From contig CALSPD010000013.1 of NCBI GenBank assembly GCA_943788145.1, positions 124,001-188,000 of the forward strand: 64,000 nt of DNA. Direction: 5' to 3'. Under the pieces are notes generated by a model that saw only the letters and a program-made list of their open reading frames with translations, ran no database searches and was not told the DNA's origin. Each line of letters opens with the position of its first letter. The stretch's first letter is position 1. The position numbers were made by a program, and so were the translations under genes. This document shows, one piece after another, positions 42,923 through 51,078 of the stretch. Source of the stretch: an uncultured Flavobacteriales bacterium. Its GTDB lineage: Bacteria > Bacteroidota > Bacteroidia > Flavobacteriales_G > Salibacteraceae.

Positions 42923-43459
42923 TTAAGCGATATATTTTCCATTTGAACGCATCGCTTGCTTCACATGAGCTAAGTGATGTTTCGAATGCCAAGCGTAATT
43001 TGATGTAGCCATGGCCAAGCTAAAACTCTTTTGATGTTCGGGGTGGAAATAGGTCCGAGTAAAATCCGTCTCAGAAAGATTTTTAAGAATGTTGTCAAAG
43101 CGCGAGTGGACTCCTTTCAAGATCATTATAGAATCCGAAATTTCGCAGTCTTTCGTATCGCTAAGTTCTGCCCAAGATGCTTCGTTATATGGCTTTATCG
43201 TTGGATTTGATTCCGTTAGCGTTAGCTTAAAACGAATCAAGGCATTCATGTGGCTGTCGGCACAATGATGAATAACCTGACGTATTGTCCATCCTTGGGG
43301 CCGGTAAGGCCAATCGAGCATTTCTGGTTTAATTGATTCAAGGGTTTCTGAAAGCTGATTAGGAAACGCAGCAATAGTCTCAATCCAATTCTTTAATTCT
43401 TCTGAAGTATATGAAGAGTTAAAGTCAAATGGTCCAATAGGGAATTTTAGATTTTCCAT
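42923..43459 (-). CDS. YfiT/BstA-like DinB superfamily putative metal-dependent hydrolase
   Basis: A 178-residue four-helix-bundle protein. The N-terminal YPIGPF-like start, WTIRQVIHHCADSHMNALIRFKL (about 77-99) and YAWHSKHHLAHVKQAM (about 155-170) give the three-histidine metal site of the B. subtilis YfiT family. The enzyme is a putative Zn/Ni-dependent hydrolase or bacillithiol-S-transferase-like protein. It overlaps the glycosyltransferase gene by 13 bp and is followed by the lipoprotein gene 10 bp on. Confidence 0.86.
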   Translation of the reverse strand: MENLKFPIGPFDFNSSYTSEELKNWIETIAAFPNQLSETLESIKPEMLDWPYRPQGWTIRQVIHHCADSHMNALIRFKLTLTESNPTIKPYNEASWAELSDTKDCEISDSIMILKGVHSRFDNILKNLSETDFTRTYFHPEHQKSFSLAMATSNYAWHSKHHLAHVKQAMRSNGKYIA

Positions 43460-44433
43460 TCTTTTATGATGTTAAAGTTTTTACGAGCCCAAAGGCCTCT
43501 ACCGCCCAAAACATTTGTTTCTATGTAAGTCAATGCGCGGTATTTGATTGTTTCGTGTTTGAAACGAGCGCGATTTTTAGGAAGCTTTCCAATGAAACGT
43601 AGTTTTTTCTGCCAATCGAGCTTTAATATCCAATCATGCATCACAGCTGGGTGACTAAATGAGAATTTTTTGGTCAAACTCATCGGTCCGTAATCAAACT
43701 CCAGAGTCAAATTTCCTCGATTTGAATTTGCTCGAATCGGTCCTTGATGTGTGGTATCTAGCGACTTTTTCTTTGAAATCATGATAGAAGGAGGTCTTAC
43801 ATATCCGTAGTGAAAAACTTGGGCCTTGAGTTTAACCACGTTTAGTTTGGTGACACCTTTAGTTTGGCGGTAATCAATGCCGTCAAAATTTGGAATTCTT
43901 CTAAACGACTGGGCCGATTTCCAAGAATGGATTTCTGCGTCATTCCGTATGATTCTAACTTCACTTTTATACCACCCATGACCATTTACGTAGTGTTCAT
44001 AATCACCCCAGAAATGAATGAAGTCTAAGGCAAATCCATCGATTTTCAAGTCTGTTATGAATGTTTGACACGCAGATTTTATAGTCAAATGATCTTTTTC
44101 ATGAATTACCTCATCCGCTTGTACATATAGCAGCCAATCGCCTTTGCAGATGCTTTTCGCCACATCTGTTTGTTGCGCGTGAATGGTGCCTCTAGTGAAT
44201 TTTTGCTTGTCCCAAACGGTATTTATAATTCGAATTTTATCGGATTCAATGCTCAAGATTTCCGCTCTTGTAGTGTCATCTTCATCGCAGTCGCCTAATG
44301 CCACAATAAACTCATCCACAATAGGAAGAACAGACATTATAGCTGCTTTTATTGGATAGTGAAGTTTTGTAGCATTCTTCACAAAAGTGAAGCCACTGAC
44401 AGTACATTGTTGGGTTTTTGCGGAGGGCGACAT
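43447..44433 (-). CDS. Glycosyltransferase family 2-like protein
   Basis: A 328-residue protein with a GT-A type N-terminal domain: VSGFTFVKNATKLHYPIKAA, DEFIVALGDCDEDDTTRAEIL, GDWLLYVQADEVIHE (ADE in the DxD position, about 117-119). The C-terminal half has Trp- and His-rich segments (HFWGDYEHYVNGHGWY, QVFHYGYVRPPSIM) found in bacterial GT2-like enzymes acting on cell-surface glycans. Acceptor and donor unknown. It starts the minus-strand three-gene unit. A TACCTTCG element (one change from the -7 consensus) lies 10 nt before the ATG. Confidence 0.83.
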   Translation of the reverse strand: MSPSAKTQQCTVSGFTFVKNATKLHYPIKAAIMSVLPIVDEFIVALGDCDEDDTTRAEILSIESDKIRIINTVWDKQKFTRGTIHAQQTDVAKSICKGDWLLYVQADEVIHEKDHLTIKSACQTFITDLKIDGFALDFIHFWGDYEHYVNGHGWYKSEVRIIRNDAEIHSWKSAQSFRRIPNFDGIDYRQTKGVTKLNVVKLKAQVFHYGYVRPPSIMISKKKSLDTTHQGPIRANSNRGNLTLEFDYGPMSLTKKFSFSHPAVMHDWILKLDWQKKLRFIGKLPKNRARFKHETIKYRALTYIETNVLGGRGLWARKNFNIIKEWKI

Positions 44434-44611
44434 GATGTTGCGAAGGTACAGACCGACCTTGTTATTGGTCAGAAATCTCCTTCGAAAAGTATTCTAATTA
44501 ATCTATTCCATGTAAGTTAGATGTTACCTGTAGCTTTGCCTTTAAATCTCCAATAAGATCAAATATTTCAAGCAATATTTCTGGCCCATCATTATTCTAT
44601 TAATTGGTTTA

Positions 44612-45133
44612 GTGCCCGTTTATAAGTTCAATGATTTTCGAAGAGAAACAGAGCTAGAGAATAGGCGCTTAGAGCTGGCGGAAGTACACTCAAGTGCGAT
44701 AAACAAATTTCAAAATTCAATTGATCAGTTCGCTGTGCTGGTTTCAGGGATGAAAGCGTTTGTTCATATAAATGATAAATTCCCATCAGACACCCTGCTT
44801 CAAGCCTTTATTCAAGGTCAATTAAACGACATTGGGTTTAAAGATTTTATCGTTGTTTCCTTTGTTGACACAAACCACATTTTTAAATATTCCTTTACGA
44901 GATATGATCTTGATCCTTCAGGTCTAGTTGGCCGGTCAGTCGGTGCCATGCGGGATGGAAATGAATTAGACCGTCTAAATCGACTGATGCAATCGGACGA
45001 GATGTTGCTCTTTAAGCCCATCAATTTGGTCGAAGGGTGGATTGGTATTCCACTCAATTTTCGAGTGCGTAGGAATGGAGTCACCCTAGGTTATATAGCT
45101 CCAATCATAGATTTTAAGACAATGCTGTCCTAA
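44612..45133 (+). pseudogene. Sensor histidine kinase, 5' fragment, interrupted by IS4-family element
   Basis: This is the N-terminal part of a membrane histidine kinase cut by the IS. The open frame continues upstream to 44546 and encodes a TM segment (KQYFWPIIILLIGLVPVYKF), but no ATG, GTG or TTG precedes it, only the internal GTG at 44612. The sensor region (about 170 residues) runs to IIDFKT, where the native frame meets the IS and reads into it to TAA at 45133. Joining residue for residue to 46453 onwards restores the frame after removing the IS and one target copy. Confidence 0.85.
45110..45120. repeat. Target site duplication, left copy (GATTTTAAGAC)
   Basis: An 11-bp direct repeat identical to 46453-46463, flanking the IS. 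The three bases after both copies are also AAT, on the left as the first IS bases and on the right as host sequence. Confidence 0.88.
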
Positions 45134-45137
45134 ATAA
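45121..45137. repeat. IS left terminal inverted repeat
   Basis: AATGCTGTCCTAAATAA, matching 14 of 17 bases of the opposite end; the core GTCCTAAATAA is identical. Confidence 0.85.
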
Positions 45138-45197
45138 TTTCAAACGAAGATCTAACCTCCTTATTTGATTGAATTAGGGCTAATATAGTAGCCAGTA

Positions 45198-46367
45198 CTA
45201 AAAAAGAACCCCTTGGATACAATTTGGTGGTGCTTTTGAATGGTCATCAAAGGGCTTGTCAAGCCATTTTTGGAGTTCTATTTTGACGAAAATATTTAGC
45301 CTGATAAATGCAACCAGATTAGATAGCTGCCAACCATATTTTGCCGTTGCTTTCATCACTTTGAGTAGTAAAATAGTGATCAAAGCTGTCCATATTTGGA
45401 TCATCACCGCGTTTTTAGACGTCCCTATAAAGGTTTTAATGTGTAGCAACTGTTTGATGTCTCTGAAAAACATCTCTATTTCCCATCTTGATTTATAAAG
45501 GTCTCCGATTGTTTTTGCGGCCCAGGCCAAATTGTTGGTGATCAGTTCTATGGTCTGCTTATTTTTTTCATCCCATACAGCCACTCGTCTGAGGCTTCCC
45601 TGATACTTTGCCTTGGTTTGCGGGTTGACTAACTCAATTTCTTGATCGATTAGGACGTTTTGAGCCGTATTCTGAGGTAAATCCCGTTCATTAAGAACGG
45701 TGTATTTTAAATTATGCTTATGCCTAATGACAAAGAACACCCCGTTGCTGTCCCAAACGTTGAGCATAGGAAAGTCGTTGTAATATCTGTCAGCCACCAC
45801 CACCGAACCTTTTTCTAAAGGGATATTATACGCTCCTTTATTGTCGGCCACACTTCCTTCTGTAATATTCACATAAACAGGTAGTTTACCATCATATTCT
45901 AACAGGGTGTGCATTTTAACAGCTCCTTTTTTAGTACGAAATGTAGCCCAATCAAACATCGAAAGGCACAAACTAATGACCGTTGCGTCCAACAAGTAGA
46001 CAGGTACCTTGATCTTCAGTTTGACTCGTTTCAAGGCAGCCTGCTGTCCTAAACTCTGTAGGAGAGAATAATAGAGTTCTTTGAATAAATCAGCGTCCCT
46101 TCGCTTATTTTGATAACTGATACTCGACTTCGATGGAGCTTTAATAATGCCCAAATGGTTGAGATTACCGGTGGCGGAGCGCAGCCCATTAGAAATATCT
46201 CGAACTGAGGTGCTCTTCGCAAAATGGCAGAAAAGCATGGAGACAAGGTGTGTCCAGCTATCAAAACCCTTACAACCCTTATCCGTCTGCTTTTGGGTTA
46301 CTAATTTTTTGAAAATAGATCGATCAACCTTTTGGATGATCTGCGAAAACATTGTAATATTACCCAT
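45198..46367 (-). CDS. IS4-family DDE transposase
   Basis: A 389-residue transposase, intact. The N-terminal DUF4372-like region (about 1-80, KLVTQKQTDKGCKGFDSW) precedes a DDE_Tnp_1 catalytic domain. First Asp: VYLLDATVISLCLSMF (about 126). Second Asp: VVVADRYYNDFPML (about 192). Glu: YKSRWEIEMFFRDIK, which is exactly the Y-(2)-R-(3)-E-(6)-K signature of IS4 transposases (about 291-305). These residues catalyse cut-and-paste transposition. It lies about 60-85 bp inside each IS end with no passenger genes. Confidence 0.96.
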   Translation of the reverse strand: MGNITMFSQIIQKVDRSIFKKLVTQKQTDKGCKGFDSWTHLVSMLFCHFAKSTSVRDISNGLRSATGNLNHLGIIKAPSKSSISYQNKRRDADLFKELYYSLLQSLGQQAALKRVKLKIKVPVYLLDATVISLCLSMFDWATFRTKKGAVKMHTLLEYDGKLPVYVNITEGSVADNKGAYNIPLEKGSVVVADRYYNDFPMLNVWDSNGVFFVIRHKHNLKYTVLNERDLPQNTAQNVLIDQEIELVNPQTKAKYQGSLRRVAVWDEKNKQTIELITNNLAWAAKTIGDLYKSRWEIEMFFRDIKQLLHIKTFIGTSKNAVMIQIWTALITILLLKVMKATAKYGWQLSNLVAFIRLNIFVKIELQKWLDKPFDDHSKAPPNCIQGVLF

Positions 46368-46435
46368 GAGAGAGGTTGTTTTTGGTGCAAACCCAAAATA
46401 TACGTTTTGGGCAAAAACTTCAGCCTCTCTCTTTT

Positions 46436-46452
46436 TTATTTAGGACGCTATT
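46436..46452. repeat. IS right terminal inverted repeat
   Basis: TTATTTAGGACGCTATT, the reverse complement of AATAGCGTCCTAAATAA, pairing with the left end. Confidence 0.85.
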
Positions 46453-46463
46453 GATTTTAAGAC
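46453..46463. repeat. Target site duplication, right copy (GATTTTAAGAC)
   Basis: Identical 11-bp copy of 45110-45120. It is in frame with the downstream kinase fragment (DFKTIIQPIY). Confidence 0.88.
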
Positions 46464-47571
46464 AATTATTCAACCCATATATAGCGATGCGGTTGTTGAA
46501 GATTTTTCCTTTCGATTTCAATCAGGTGAGGGGTTTGACTTTGATCGGGAAACCATTTTTGATGGATCGAAGACCTATAACGATTCCGAAGATCCTGAAA
46601 ATTACGCTCGATTGGAAATCGATACAAACGAATTTATCTATACCGATATCTCCTTGTATGGTTATGACTTTCGGATTGGAACGGCCCACAAACACGCATT
46701 TGTGCAAGAAGCCAGTTTTACCTATGCGCTGTATGCTTGGTATATTACCTTTTCAGTATTCATTCTTTTGTTAACATGGCAATTAGGTCGATATAAGTCG
46801 CTTTCGGTTAACCTTCGATCGGCTAAAGACAGAATCCTAAAATCGCAAGAGCAGATTGAGTCAATGAATCGAGAATTGAGAAAATCAATTGATTCAAAAA
46901 ACAAGTTCTTTTCCATAATTGGTCACGACCTCAGGCAACCCCTTCATTCGATCCAAAGCTTAATGGAAATTTTGAATAATCAGAAGCAAAGTGACCCTAA
47001 AGTCACGAAGATCATAAACATGATGACTGAAGCTGCTCGGAGTTCACTCGAATTAATTAATGATTTGCTAAAGTGGTCGCTTTCACAAGCCGGGAAAACG
47101 GAATTTACACCGCGAAGGATACAATTGAATGAGCTCATATTTGAAGTGGTCGAGTCTATGAAATCTCAAGCAGAGGTCAAGCAAGTCGAAGTAGAGTTTG
47201 AACAATCGAATTCTTTGCCCTTCTCTGGTGACGGTAACATGATTAGCACGGTGATCCGAAACTTGCTTTCAAATGCGATTAAATACACGCAGAAATTCGG
47301 AAAAGTGACGTTGAGGACATTTATAGTCGAGCATGAAATATGCATTGAAATCGCTGACAACGGCATTGGAATGAATGAGGCTGAGCGTCTAAGTCTGTTT
47401 AAAATCAGCGGCCACACTCGTCAGAGAGGTACAAGTAATGAACCCGAGTCTGGGCTTGGCCTACTTTTAACGGCCGATTTTATTTCAAAACATGGCGGTC
47501 GAATAGAAGTTGATTCTGAAGCAGGTAAGGGGTCAACTTTCCGTGTTTTTCTTCCAAATAACGCGGGCTAA
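46453..47571 (+). pseudogene. Sensor histidine kinase, 3' fragment downstream of the IS
   Basis: The remaining 372 codons of the split kinase, open from the target duplication. It holds the rest of the extracellular sensor domain, a second TM segment (YAWYITFSVFILLLTWQLG), a coiled-coil linker, HisKA with H box FFSIIGHDLRQPLHSIQSLM, and HATPase_c with NLLSNAIKYT, ADNGIGMNE and GLGLLLTADFI. The kinase core is intact, so an internal start (the ATG at 46612 is the track start) could yield a TM-anchored, sensor-truncated kinase. No adjacent response regulator. It ends 15 bp before the convergent recG. Confidence 0.85.
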
Positions 47572-47586
47572 AACCGGGACTATTGT

Positions 47587-49716
47587 TTATGAAATTCGTC
47601 CCCAATTCGGACGTTTTTTCATGAGCGAGGTCAATTGATGCCTTACTATTAATAGTTGTTCATGCGCTAGTTCTGCATCATTCGAATAAATGTATTCAGC
47701 TTCGATCCGTGCCTGTTGCAAAAGCTCCGCATCCTTTACAATATCAGCAATATGAAATTCCATGATGCCACTTTGTTGTGTTCCCATCAAATCGCCCGGA
47801 CCGCGTAATTTTAAATCGACTTCTGCAATTCGAAATCCATCGTTGGTTTCGCACATGGTTTGAATGCGTTTACGGCCTTCGTTGCTGAGCTTATTTCCAG
47901 TCATTAAAATGCAATAGCTCTGATCGGCACCTCGTCCAACTCGACCCCTAAGTTGGTGCAATTGTGAAAGACCAAAGCGCTCCGAGCTTTCAATAACCAT
48001 GACCGATGCATTTGGAACATTAACCCCAACCTCAATGACAGTCGTTGCCACCATGATTTGGCATTTTCCTTCAGCAAATCGTTTCATTTCAAAGTCTTTC
48101 GCCTCAGGCTTCATTTTTCCATGTACGATGCTTACTTGATACGACTCATTTGAGAATGCCCGTGTGATGCTTTCATATCCGTCCATCAAATCTTTATAAT
48201 CCAGGGTCTCACTTTCTTCAATCAATGGATAAACCACATAAACTTGCCGGCCTTTTTTGATTTCATCTTTCATAAAACCAAATACTTGAAGTCGATGGTT
48301 GTCTCTTCGGTGCACCGTTTTGATCGGCTTGCGGCCCGGAGGCAATTCATCGATGACACTTACATCCAAATCGCCATAAACCGTCATAGCTAAGGTGCGC
48401 GGAATGGGGGTTGCGGTCATTACCAGAATATGTGGTGGAATGGCGTTTTTTCGCCAAAGCTTTGATCGTTGTGCTACTCCAAATCGGTGTTGTTCGTCAA
48501 TTACCACAAAGCCCAGATTATTAAACTTAACCTTGTCTTCTATAAGCGCATGGGTGCCGATTAAAATGTGGATTTGTCCATTTTCGAGATTCGCGTGTAG
48601 CTTCTTGCGATAAGCCGTTTTTGAACTTCCAGTTAAAAGGGCAACGTTAATATGCATTTCACTTAAAAGGTCGAAAATGGTTTCATAGTGCTGCGTGGCT
48701 AGAATCTCCGTTGGAGCCATAATGGCGGCTTGGAAACCGTTGTCAATCGCGATTAAGGCGCAAAGCAATGCAACCACGGTTTTACCACTGCCCACATCTC
48801 CTTGCAACAATCGATTCAGCTGCTTGCCCGTGCCCATGTCCTTTCGGATTTCTTTGATCACGCGTTTTTGCGCATTGGTCAATTCAAAGGGCAAATGGTT
48901 GGTGTAAAAATTATTGAAGTGCTCACCAACCGCGGATAACACCTGACCTGGTATTTCCTTGTTTCGCTTTGCCTTGATGCTCATCAACCGCATTTGAACG
49001 TAAAACAATTCCTCAAACTTTAAACTATGCTTGGCTTGAGCAAGCGATTCCATGTTCTCTGGAAAATGAATCTCTTTAAGTGACCACTGCTTCGGTTGAA
49101 GCTTTTGCCGCTTTCTGATGTAACCCGGAAGTGTCTCGGGAATGCTTTTAATAACAAGCGGAAGCAGGGTCTCCATTAGTTTTCGAATAACCCGACTATC
49201 AATTTTTCGTGCTTTCAGTTTTTCAGTTGTGTTGTAAACACCTTCAAGTCCTCCTTTTAATGGTTTATTAAAATTCTCTAAAAGCTCTATTTCCGGATGC
49301 GTCATTTGGAGTTTTCCGTTGAACAAACCCGGTTTGCCGAATAATACGTAATCCGTGTTCAGCTTAATACTCTGTTTTATCCATGTCAAACTTCGAAACC
49401 AAGCAACTTCCATGATGGCCCCTTGCTCATCTTGAAATGCTCCAACCATTCTTGTAGCACGCTGTTTACCGATCGCATCTATTCGGATAAACCTTCCTTT
49501 CACCTGCACCATGGCAGCATTTGCATCAATTTCGCTTATCGCGTAAAACTGACTGCGATCTATGTGTCGAAAGGGAAAATAGAGCAATAAATCGCCATAG
49601 AACCGTATTCCAAGTTCAGTTCTTAAAAGCTCAGCTCGCATCGGGCCAACACCTTTCAAAAATTCTATGGGAGTGTCTAATGGATTCACCTTATGTTGCG
49701 AATATAAATCGAGCAT
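47587..49716 (-). CDS. recG: ATP-dependent DNA helicase RecG
   Basis: A 709-residue branch-migrating helicase that remodels stalled forks and Holliday junctions. The N-terminal wedge/OB domain (FLKGVGPMRAELL, about 19-31; IDANAAMVQVKGRFI) is followed by the SF2 helicase core. This has Walker A LQGDVGSGKTVVAL (about 305), motif II VVIDEQHRFGV, motif III MTATPIPRTLAMT, and the C-terminal helicase domain with ATTVIEVGVNVPNASVMVIE and QLHQLRGRVGRG. Near E. coli length. It is the last gene of a unit with the two small paralogous membrane proteins upstream. Confidence 0.96.
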   Translation of the reverse strand: MLDLYSQHKVNPLDTPIEFLKGVGPMRAELLRTELGIRFYGDLLLYFPFRHIDRSQFYAISEIDANAAMVQVKGRFIRIDAIGKQRATRMVGAFQDEQGAIMEVAWFRSLTWIKQSIKLNTDYVLFGKPGLFNGKLQMTHPEIELLENFNKPLKGGLEGVYNTTEKLKARKIDSRVIRKLMETLLPLVIKSIPETLPGYIRKRQKLQPKQWSLKEIHFPENMESLAQAKHSLKFEELFYVQMRLMSIKAKRNKEIPGQVLSAVGEHFNNFYTNHLPFELTNAQKRVIKEIRKDMGTGKQLNRLLQGDVGSGKTVVALLCALIAIDNGFQAAIMAPTEILATQHYETIFDLLSEMHINVALLTGSSKTAYRKKLHANLENGQIHILIGTHALIEDKVKFNNLGFVVIDEQHRFGVAQRSKLWRKNAIPPHILVMTATPIPRTLAMTVYGDLDVSVIDELPPGRKPIKTVHRRDNHRLQVFGFMKDEIKKGRQVYVVYPLIEESETLDYKDLMDGYESITRAFSNESYQVSIVHGKMKPEAKDFEMKRFAEGKCQIMVATTVIEVGVNVPNASVMVIESSERFGLSQLHQLRGRVGRGADQSYCILMTGNKLSNEGRKRIQTMCETNDGFRIAEVDLKLRGPGDLMGTQQSGIMEFHIADIVKDAELLQQARIEAEYIYSNDAELAHEQLLIVRHQLTSLMKKRPNWGRIS

Positions 49717-49742
49717 TCGCGAGGTGCGCTTGAAAGCTCGGT

Positions 49743-50327
49743 CTATTTCCTTTTTCTGCGAGATTCAATCTCTTCCCTTCGAGCTTGGGCTGCGATTAGA
49801 ATGGGTTCGTAATAATCCATAGATGGTATTTGCAATGATTTGGAAATCTTCCGTTGGAATTTTTGTGCTGCCTTATAGGTCTGAAAATCGGCCACTTCGA
49901 AGCGAGTCTTAGTTTCGAGATTGATTAAATAAACACTGAATACATCGTTGGTTTTACCCCGTACACCAACGCTTCCAGTTGGTATTATCCGATGTAAGGA
50001 ACCTCCCGATCGATGGCTGAGTCGCTCCCACTTCAATGCGACTTCGTTAAATCCTTGGAGGGACACCCATTTACCTCGTTTCAAGCCAAAATAGGATTTA
50101 TAGGCTCGAATATTTTGATTCGAAAGATCGAATTGGATGCCTTGGTAGTCTAAGAAAATGGGCAGTAAAACAATACATAAGAAGATCAATCCTAACCCTT
50201 GAATCGGGTTTTCCTTGGTTTGGTCAATTCCAAAAATGAGGAAGCCAATGCAAGCCATTAAAAGAAAGCCAGAAAATGGAATGGTGAATCGGGGGCCTTT
50301 ACTGATTGTTATGAGTTGGTGCTGCAT
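49743..50327 (-). CDS. Membrane protein of unknown function, tandem paralogue A
   Basis: A 194-residue protein with two TM segments near the N-terminus (about 18-35 and 47-66) and a soluble C-terminal domain. It is clearly related to the upstream neighbour at 50414-50935: both begin TI(S/K)-GP-F, have two TM helices, then a matching stretch (IQFDLSNQNIRAYKSYFGLKRGKW against VSIDFTHARIRSYRSILSTRFGLW), and later F-VYL. The domain after the TM pair looks PH-like. It has an extra basic tail (RREEIESRRKRK). Located 26 bp upstream of recG. Confidence 0.72.
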   Translation of the reverse strand: MQHQLITISKGPRFTIPFSGFLLMACIGFLIFGIDQTKENPIQGLGLIFLCIVLLPIFLDYQGIQFDLSNQNIRAYKSYFGLKRGKWVSLQGFNEVALKWERLSHRSGGSLHRIIPTGSVGVRGKTNDVFSVYLINLETKTRFEVADFQTYKAAQKFQRKISKSLQIPSMDYYEPILIAAQARREEIESRRKRK

Positions 50328-50413
50328 TTCGGACCAAAAATTAATTCCTTTTCCCGAATCTTATGAATGATAGGTCGGCTGTATGCAACAAATGTGTTTC
50401 TCCGAAGTAGCGT

Positions 50414-50935
50414 TTATTTTGATTTGGGGTCATATACAATCGGGAGATCCATTTTTGCAGCTAATTCCTTGGCCGTGATTTTGGCCGCTTCCCGTGTTGG
50501 GTATTCTCCGATAAATAAGGTTTTATTGTCGCTTTGACTTTTTAAATAGACATGAAAATTTTGATGTTTTGACCTTCTGCCGCTGCCTGTGAGCATACTC
50601 GTGGTGGATTCTGAAAAGGAGGTTTCCTGAGCTATATGAACGGCATTGAATTTCTTAAAAGGTTGCCAAAGACCAAACCGAGTCGATAAAATGGAACGAT
50701 AAGATCGAATTCGAGCATGTGTAAAATCGATGGAAACACCTCGAAAATCGAAAAAAAGTGACCCGCAAATCAATGATGAAAGTAGTGTAGCTCCAAAGGC
50801 AAGTTCATCATCTAGAAACAATAGTATGGTAACTATTGCAAAACCTATTGAACCAAATAATCCGAGGGTAGAAAGCATTCCATCGAATTGTGGTCCATGC
50901 TTTATGGTTATGGTTTCCTTTTTGGGCATTTGCAA
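50414..50935 (-). CDS. Membrane protein of unknown function, tandem paralogue B
   Basis: A 173-residue protein with the same architecture as its downstream neighbour: two TM segments (about 20-40 and 45-62) followed by a small beta-rich cytoplasmic domain (DFTHARIRSYRSI...HVYLKSQSDNKTLFIGEYPTREAAKITAKELAAKM), possibly PH-like. Sequence identity to paralogue A is low overall but collinear, which indicates an old tandem duplication. No partner or function is known. Confidence 0.72.
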   Translation of the reverse strand: MQMPKKETITIKHGPQFDGMLSTLGLFGSIGFAIVTILLFLDDELAFGATLLSSLICGSLFFDFRGVSIDFTHARIRSYRSILSTRFGLWQPFKKFNAVHIAQETSFSESTTSMLTGSGRRSKHQNFHVYLKSQSDNKTLFIGEYPTREAAKITAKELAAKMDLPIVYDPKSK

Positions 50936-51078
50936 TTATCAGAAAAAAAGGTATCTATACTACCGTGAATCCTTGTCATTTTAGGCAGAACCTGAGTTGT
51001 CGGGCTGTTTTGGTTTTTAGATAGACTTGTTCAGCAGCCTTTGAAACCAAGGAGAAATCTCATTGTTCTTCTTTCCTA

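Larger units (their letters stand above)
45121..46452 (-). mobile_element. IS4-family insertion sequence, 1332 bp, complete
   Basis: A complete element bounded by imperfect 17-bp inverted repeats AATGCTGTCCTAAATAA (45121-45137) and, reversed, AATAGCGTCCTAAATAA (46436-46452), three mismatches. It is flanked by an 11-bp target duplication, within the size range known for the IS4 family. It carries one intact transposase gene on the minus strand, opposite to the disrupted kinase. Intact ends, intact transposase and identical target copies all point to a recent insertion that may still be mobile. Confidence 0.93.

Noticed and set aside
37925-43459. Treating the DinB-like and YfiT-like genes as a recent duplication
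   Set aside because: They belong to the same superfamily but different subgroups, with little similarity outside the histidine motifs.
44818-45084. An 88-residue minus-strand ORF opposite the kinase fragment
   Set aside because: It lies wholly antisense to the sensor domain coding sequence and has no homology I can recognise.
45110-45123. Reading the target duplication as 14 bp (GATTTTAAGACAAT)
   Set aside because: With 14 bp the two IS ends would be offset by 3 bases. An 11-bp duplication makes both ends start AAT with aligned inverted repeats; the extra AAT match is coincidental.
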